Part shown: piece by piece, positions 59,798 to 64,000 of the stretch
Position numbering within the stretch: position 1 is the stretch's first letter
Layout: every line of letters starts with the position of its first letter
NCBI RefSeq assembly: GCF_030463535.1
Contig: NC_132891.1
Span: forward strand, 9,874,449 to 9,938,448
Direction of reading: 5' to 3'
DNA: 64,000 nucleotides
From: Salminus brasiliensis
Lineage: Eukaryota > Chordata > Actinopteri > Characiformes > Bryconidae
Position numbers and translations under genes: made by a program
Notes under the pieces: generated by a model
What the model was told of the DNA's origin: nothing
Database searches by the model: none
What the model saw: only the letters and a program-made list of their open reading frames with translations

Positions 59798-60420
59798 GGC
59801 TGGCAAGTTTGGCATACTCTGGCACTGCTGTCGAAAAACAGTGAGTGCAATTTTATCTGGCCCTCAGCGATTAAACTTCTGGTGTTGAGCCTCAAAGAGA
59901 AACCTCTCTGTACATATGTGGCTAGTGCTGCGACCAGCTGGAGGACTCTCTCGCGACGACAGGCTAGCTGCCAAGCTAGCTAACTACGCTACAGCTAGCT
60001 AGCTAACGTAGCTACCCTGGCTACGTGCACACAGCTCGACTGCAAGCGAGCCAGTCCTTAACACGACACTCAACCCTCGACAAAACCAGATTAGGCGTTT
60101 ATTTAAGAAACTGAATAAGATACACATACATAAATCTTGCCTTACATCACCTAATATTCCTCTTCTTGGTAATTTTCCTAGAGGTGAACAGATAACAAGA
60201 GCCCAGTTTGGAAGACTGATGCGGGGGCAGGCTTGTTTCGCAAGGACTTGATGATTGACAGGTAAGAGAGCCAATGAGTTTGCCGGACGGCTGTAAATAT
60301 TTTCTTTGAGGCGGTCTGACTGCTGATTGACAGGGCCTCGACCAATGGGAAGGGTAATGTGGGTTATGTCCAAATGGGCGGGTTTTGACGGTACCTAAAG
60401 GGGAAGGGACTAAAAAGGCA
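59700..60420 (-). promoter_or_regulatory. Putative OSBPL2 promoter, CpG-rich
   Basis: CpG density rises sharply around 59750-60070 ('ctctctcgcgacgacaggct'), the only such block upstream of OSBPL2. CCAAT words occur near 60270 and 60341 and a GC box ('aatgggcgggttt') near 60374. It includes a GCGCGC/CA repeat at 59754-59797. The direction and the first exon are not resolved; a bidirectional promoter is possible. Confidence 0.4.
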
Positions 60421-60559
60421 TGGATGGGTGTTATTTATAAGCGCTGTAATAAATATCGAGCTTGTCAGCTGCGCTTTTGGACCGGAGTGCAGCTAGAAGT
60501 AGGCTTTTTCTGGTTAGATTTTGCTCCAACAAATGTGTGTTTGGATACTTAAAAAAATA

Positions 60560-60594
60560 TATATACATATATATATATAATAATAATAATAATA

Positions 60595-60636
<42 letters not shown>

Positions 60637-60744
60637 ATTGTTTATAAATTACAATATTTATCAGTAGGAACGGAATCTGGTTTACATTACTGAGTGCAAA
60701 CCTTGGTTGCTTTAGTTATTTTAATTAAGTTGAATTTAATTTTC

Positions 60745-60780
<36 letters not shown>
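60560..60780. repeat. ATA/ATT and AT microsatellites
   Basis: Bases 60560-60632 hold (AT)n, (AAT)n then (ATT)n, which together form an imperfect palindrome. Bases 60747-60779 hold (AT)n. Such AT runs can extrude as cruciforms. Confidence 0.9.
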
Positions 60781-60879
60781 TGTACATATGTATATAAATA
60801 ATAAATTATATTTATTACTGTATTTATTATACACTATATATATAGTGTTAATTTTATAAGCTACACTGCGCTGCCCGCG

Positions 60880-61240
60880 GTTGCAGGCACACCACCTTGC
60901 ACCAAAACATTCTAAAGCAACTAGATGACCACCCGGCACATCTTAGAGCACCCGGCAAGCCAACCGTCACATCTAAAAGCAGCCGGCACACCCCAAAACA
61001 GCCAGCATATTAATCGGCACATCTTAAAGCTGCCAGTAGGTCTACTGGCACATCTTACTGGCACTTCCGTAAGCTGATGCCATGCTAATCAACAGATCCT
61101 AAAGAGGCCAGGAAATCAACGGGCACATCCTTTAACAGCCAGCACTCCAAACGGCACATCCTTTAACAGCCAGCACTCCAACCGGCACAAATCAAAGCAG
61201 TCGTCACACCATCCTGCACATTCTAAAGCAGCTGGCATGG
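60880..61240. repeat. Decayed relative of the 31-bp minisatellite
   Basis: Irregular copies of the units found at 62522-63694 are visible: 'cacccggcacatcttagagc', 'agcagccggcacacc', 'cacatcctttaacagccagc'. Spacing and sequence vary, which indicates an older array. Confidence 0.75.
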
Positions 61241-62521
61241 TTTATGTGCAACTCAGCTGTGTGTGGAAAGTCTTCAGATTCCATTGAAAGTCTTTCTTCT
61301 GTAAATCTGGCAATTTAAAGAGACATGTTTTTTCTGTGCAGCCACTATACGTACATATAGGGTTAATTAACTATAATATGAATCCTCAGAGATAACGCAC
61401 AGACAGATTCAATCAGACAGACACAGATTGAACCCACAACCCCTGGCCTCTGGGACTTTATGGTGCACACACTACCTTCTGTGTCACCATGCAGTCCTTA
61501 CTAGGTTTACTAGGTTTGCCAGGCTTACTAGGTATCTCAAGGGAAGATCTTAAAGCACTAAACGTATCTCTGAGTGCAAGTATATAGTGCCAGCGCTATG
61601 TTTAAGTTTTACTCAACAAGGCTACACCACTCAAACATCAAGACCACCCTATTGGTCAGTTTATTGCACTGAAACAACACAGCTGACTCAGGTTAAAAGT
61701 TGATTTATAGCCTTTAACAATAAAGCTGCCACTTAAAAGTGGTACTGGATGAAATCGGAAAACACAAGTTCTGTAATGTTCAGTGTCGTTAAAGTCTTTA
61801 TTAAGGTAAATTATTACCTAAAGTCTTTATTGATGGTTTCATATACTGTTTCCAGGACTTTACAGCTTCTCTCTGAAGTACATCACCACCAGAGGGCAGA
61901 ACAGGCTCTCTCTTGTGTGAGTGTTAATAGCAGGTGAATGACTAACTGACAGCAGAAATGATCTACAGATAGAAAACTATGCTACACAGACTGCTAGTGG
62001 GTTTTTCCTGTCATGATCGTATGATAAATCTGAGGATACAAATCAATGTGCCACGTGTTACCCCTCATTGGGGTGAAGCAGAGTGCAGATGAACTCTTAA
62101 CAGTCTACTGCGTGTATCTCCATTGCATAAATCATTACATCACTTTCTTACAGAGCAATAACTAGTTGCTGTATAACTAGCTGTGCTTTATACAGATTTA
62201 TGATTATTAAACAGTAAAAGGATACCTTGTTTATTGGTAACAGGATATGGGTGGGGAAGAGACGGTGCAATAGCACTTATTATTACTACCCCCCCTATGA
62301 GAGCTTGTAATAGACACTAACATAGAAGGTACCCTGTCTGTTGCAGTGTCACAGTGACTCTCAGCAAAGAGTCCTGGCACAGAGCAGCTGCCACTGTTCC
62401 TCTTTTAACAACTGCCTGAAACCTGCTTTCACTCCCACTTATATTCACAGTCAGGCATACATATGCAGGAGCTGCAGAATTTTTAGAGTGATGAAACTGA
62501 TCTTACTCACTGGAAATCAGA
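61241..62521. other. Unique spacer between the two related arrays
   Basis: No gene or repeat family was recognised. The words 'actaggtttactaggtttgc' near 61500 are a small local repeat. Open frames are short. Confidence 0.5.
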
Positions 62522-63694
62522 ACATCTTACAGCAGCCGGCACACTGCCCGGCACATGCTAAAGTAGCCAGCACACCAACCCACACATCTTAAAGCAGCCG
62601 GCACAACCACCCACACATCTTAAAGCAGCCGGCACAACCACCCACACATCTTAATGCAGCCGGCACACCAACCCACACATCTTAAAGCAGCCGGCACAAC
62701 CACCCACACATCTTAAAGCAGCCGGCACAACCACCCATACATCTTAAAGCAGCCGGCACACCAGCCCACACATCTTAAAGCAGCCGGCACAACCACCCAC
62801 ACATCTTAAAGCAGCCGGCACAACCACCCATACATCTTAATGCAGCCGGCACACCAACCCACACATCTTAAAGCAGCCGGCACAACCACCCACACATCTT
62901 AAAGCAGCCGGCACAACCACCCATACATCTTAAAGCAGCCGGCACACCAGCCCACACATCTTAAAGCAGCCGGCACAACCACCCATACATCTTAAAGCAG
63001 CCGGCACACCAGCCCACACATCTTAAAGCAGCCGGCACAACCACCCATACAGCTTAAAGCAGCCGGCACACCAACCCACACATCTTAAAGCAGCCGGCAC
63101 AACCACCAATACATCTTAAAGCAGCCGGCACAACCACCTGCACACCTTAAAGCAGCTTTCAATGGCACAACCACCCACACATCTTAAAGCAGCCGGCACA
63201 ACTACCTACACATCTTAAAGCAGCAGGCACAACCACCTACACATCTTAAAGCAGCCGGCACAACCACATACACATCTTAAAGCAGCCGGCACACCAAGCG
63301 ACACATCTTAAAGCAGCCAGCACAACCACCCATACATCTTAAAGCAGCCGGCACACCAGCCCACACATCTTAAAGCAGCCGGCACAACCACCCATACATC
63401 TTAAAGCAGCCGGCACACCAACCCACACATCTTAAAGCAGCCGGCACAACCACCAATACATCTTAAAGCAGCCGGCACAACCACCTGCACACCTTAAAGC
63501 AGCTTTCAATGGCACAACCACCCACACATCTTAAAGCAGCCGGCACAACCACCTACACATCTTAAAGCAGCCGGCACAACCACCCACACATCTTAAAGCA
63601 GCCGGCACAACCACCCACACATCTTAAAGCAGCCGGCACAACCACCCACACATCTTAAAGCAGCCGGCACAACCACCTACACATCTTAAAGCAG
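62522..63694. repeat. 31-bp minisatellite array, about 37 copies
   Basis: The unit is close to 'agcagccggcacaaccaccc' followed by 'acacatcttaa', with a period of 31 bases. Variants alternate at a few positions (acccacacat, acccatacat, agcccacacat). A variant unit with 'agctttcaatggcacaacc' occurs at 63154 and again at 63501, so a block of about 347 bases was duplicated. Each unit carries one CpG in the CCGGC core. The array ends sharply at a 'gtagtttcatt' junction; 63695-64000 is AT-rich with nothing recognised. Confidence 0.95.
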
Positions 63695-64000
63695 TAGTTT
63701 CATTAAAAAAAACTTTTTGGTGTTACAATATCTGTGTATAAATAATAGATGGAATTCATTTTGTACAAAAAATGAGAGCAAACTTAAATTAAATGTTAAT
63801 ATAATTGATTATAAAGCTTCAAAAACAGACGCAGGTAAATTTGCAACAGTTAAACTCTACTAAGTTTTAGTAGAGCTTAGGTAATGTGGTGAAGCATCAA
63901 CTCGTCACAAAGTTACAACTCGTTACAACTAAAAAGCAGTTATTGTTGAGTGTACTTCAGGTTTTTTTCCCTTTTTTGCGCACCGTGCACAAAAACAAAC

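Noticed and set aside
62522..63694. CRISPR-like array of regularly spaced repeats
   Set aside because: The units are directly abutting 31-bp tandem repeats with no unique spacers, in a vertebrate genome. It is a minisatellite.

Overview
The window reads as vertebrate nuclear DNA, most probably from a ray-finned fish. Genes are split into short exons with GT/AG introns. The introns and spacers carry several dispersed repeat families known from teleosts (tRNA-derived SINEs, Tc1/mariner relics, short inverted-repeat elements) and many microsatellites. Some repeats look like those of otophysan fish such as characiforms or catfish, but that placement is inference. There are no bacterial operons, CRISPR arrays or phage genes.

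Layout from left to right. (1) Bases 1-15345 hold the 3' two coding exons (9350-9537 and 14375-15345) of an XK-related membrane protein that fits XKR7; its first exon lies to the left of the window. The flanking intron holds a 2.3 kb pure pyrimidine tract, a higher-order ATT/GAT repeat and several non-autonomous DNA elements. (2) Bases 15346-22900 are the XKR7 3' UTR followed by repeat-rich spacer. (3) Bases 23252-28562 hold a gene I do not recognise: 15 phase-0 coding exons giving a 542-residue protein. It is built from a three-exon cassette repeated three times, a two-exon module repeated twice, and a lysine/glutamate-rich coiled-coil C-terminus. (4) Bases 31071-44002 are a complete CABLES2 gene (9 coding exons, 504 residues) behind a CpG-rich promoter. 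(5) Bases 51168-55665, on the minus strand, are a complete OSBPL2 gene (13 coding exons, 468 residues), convergent with CABLES2; its promoter is probably the GC-rich block near 59.7-60.4 kb. (6) Bases 60420-64000 are repeat DNA with a 31-bp minisatellite and an older, decayed relative of the same array.

The genes do not form a pathway. XKR7 is a plasma-membrane protein of the XK/scramblase family, CABLES2 is a cyclin-fold adaptor for Cdk and tyrosine kinases, and OSBPL2 is a short lipid-transfer ORP. CABLES2 and OSBPL2 also share a chromosome band in human (20q13.33), so their proximity is conserved synteny. The most novel item is the unrecognised exon-cassette gene between XKR7 and CABLES2. 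All exon boundaries were derived by hand from reading frame, splice-site dinucleotides and phase. No database search or transcript evidence was available.
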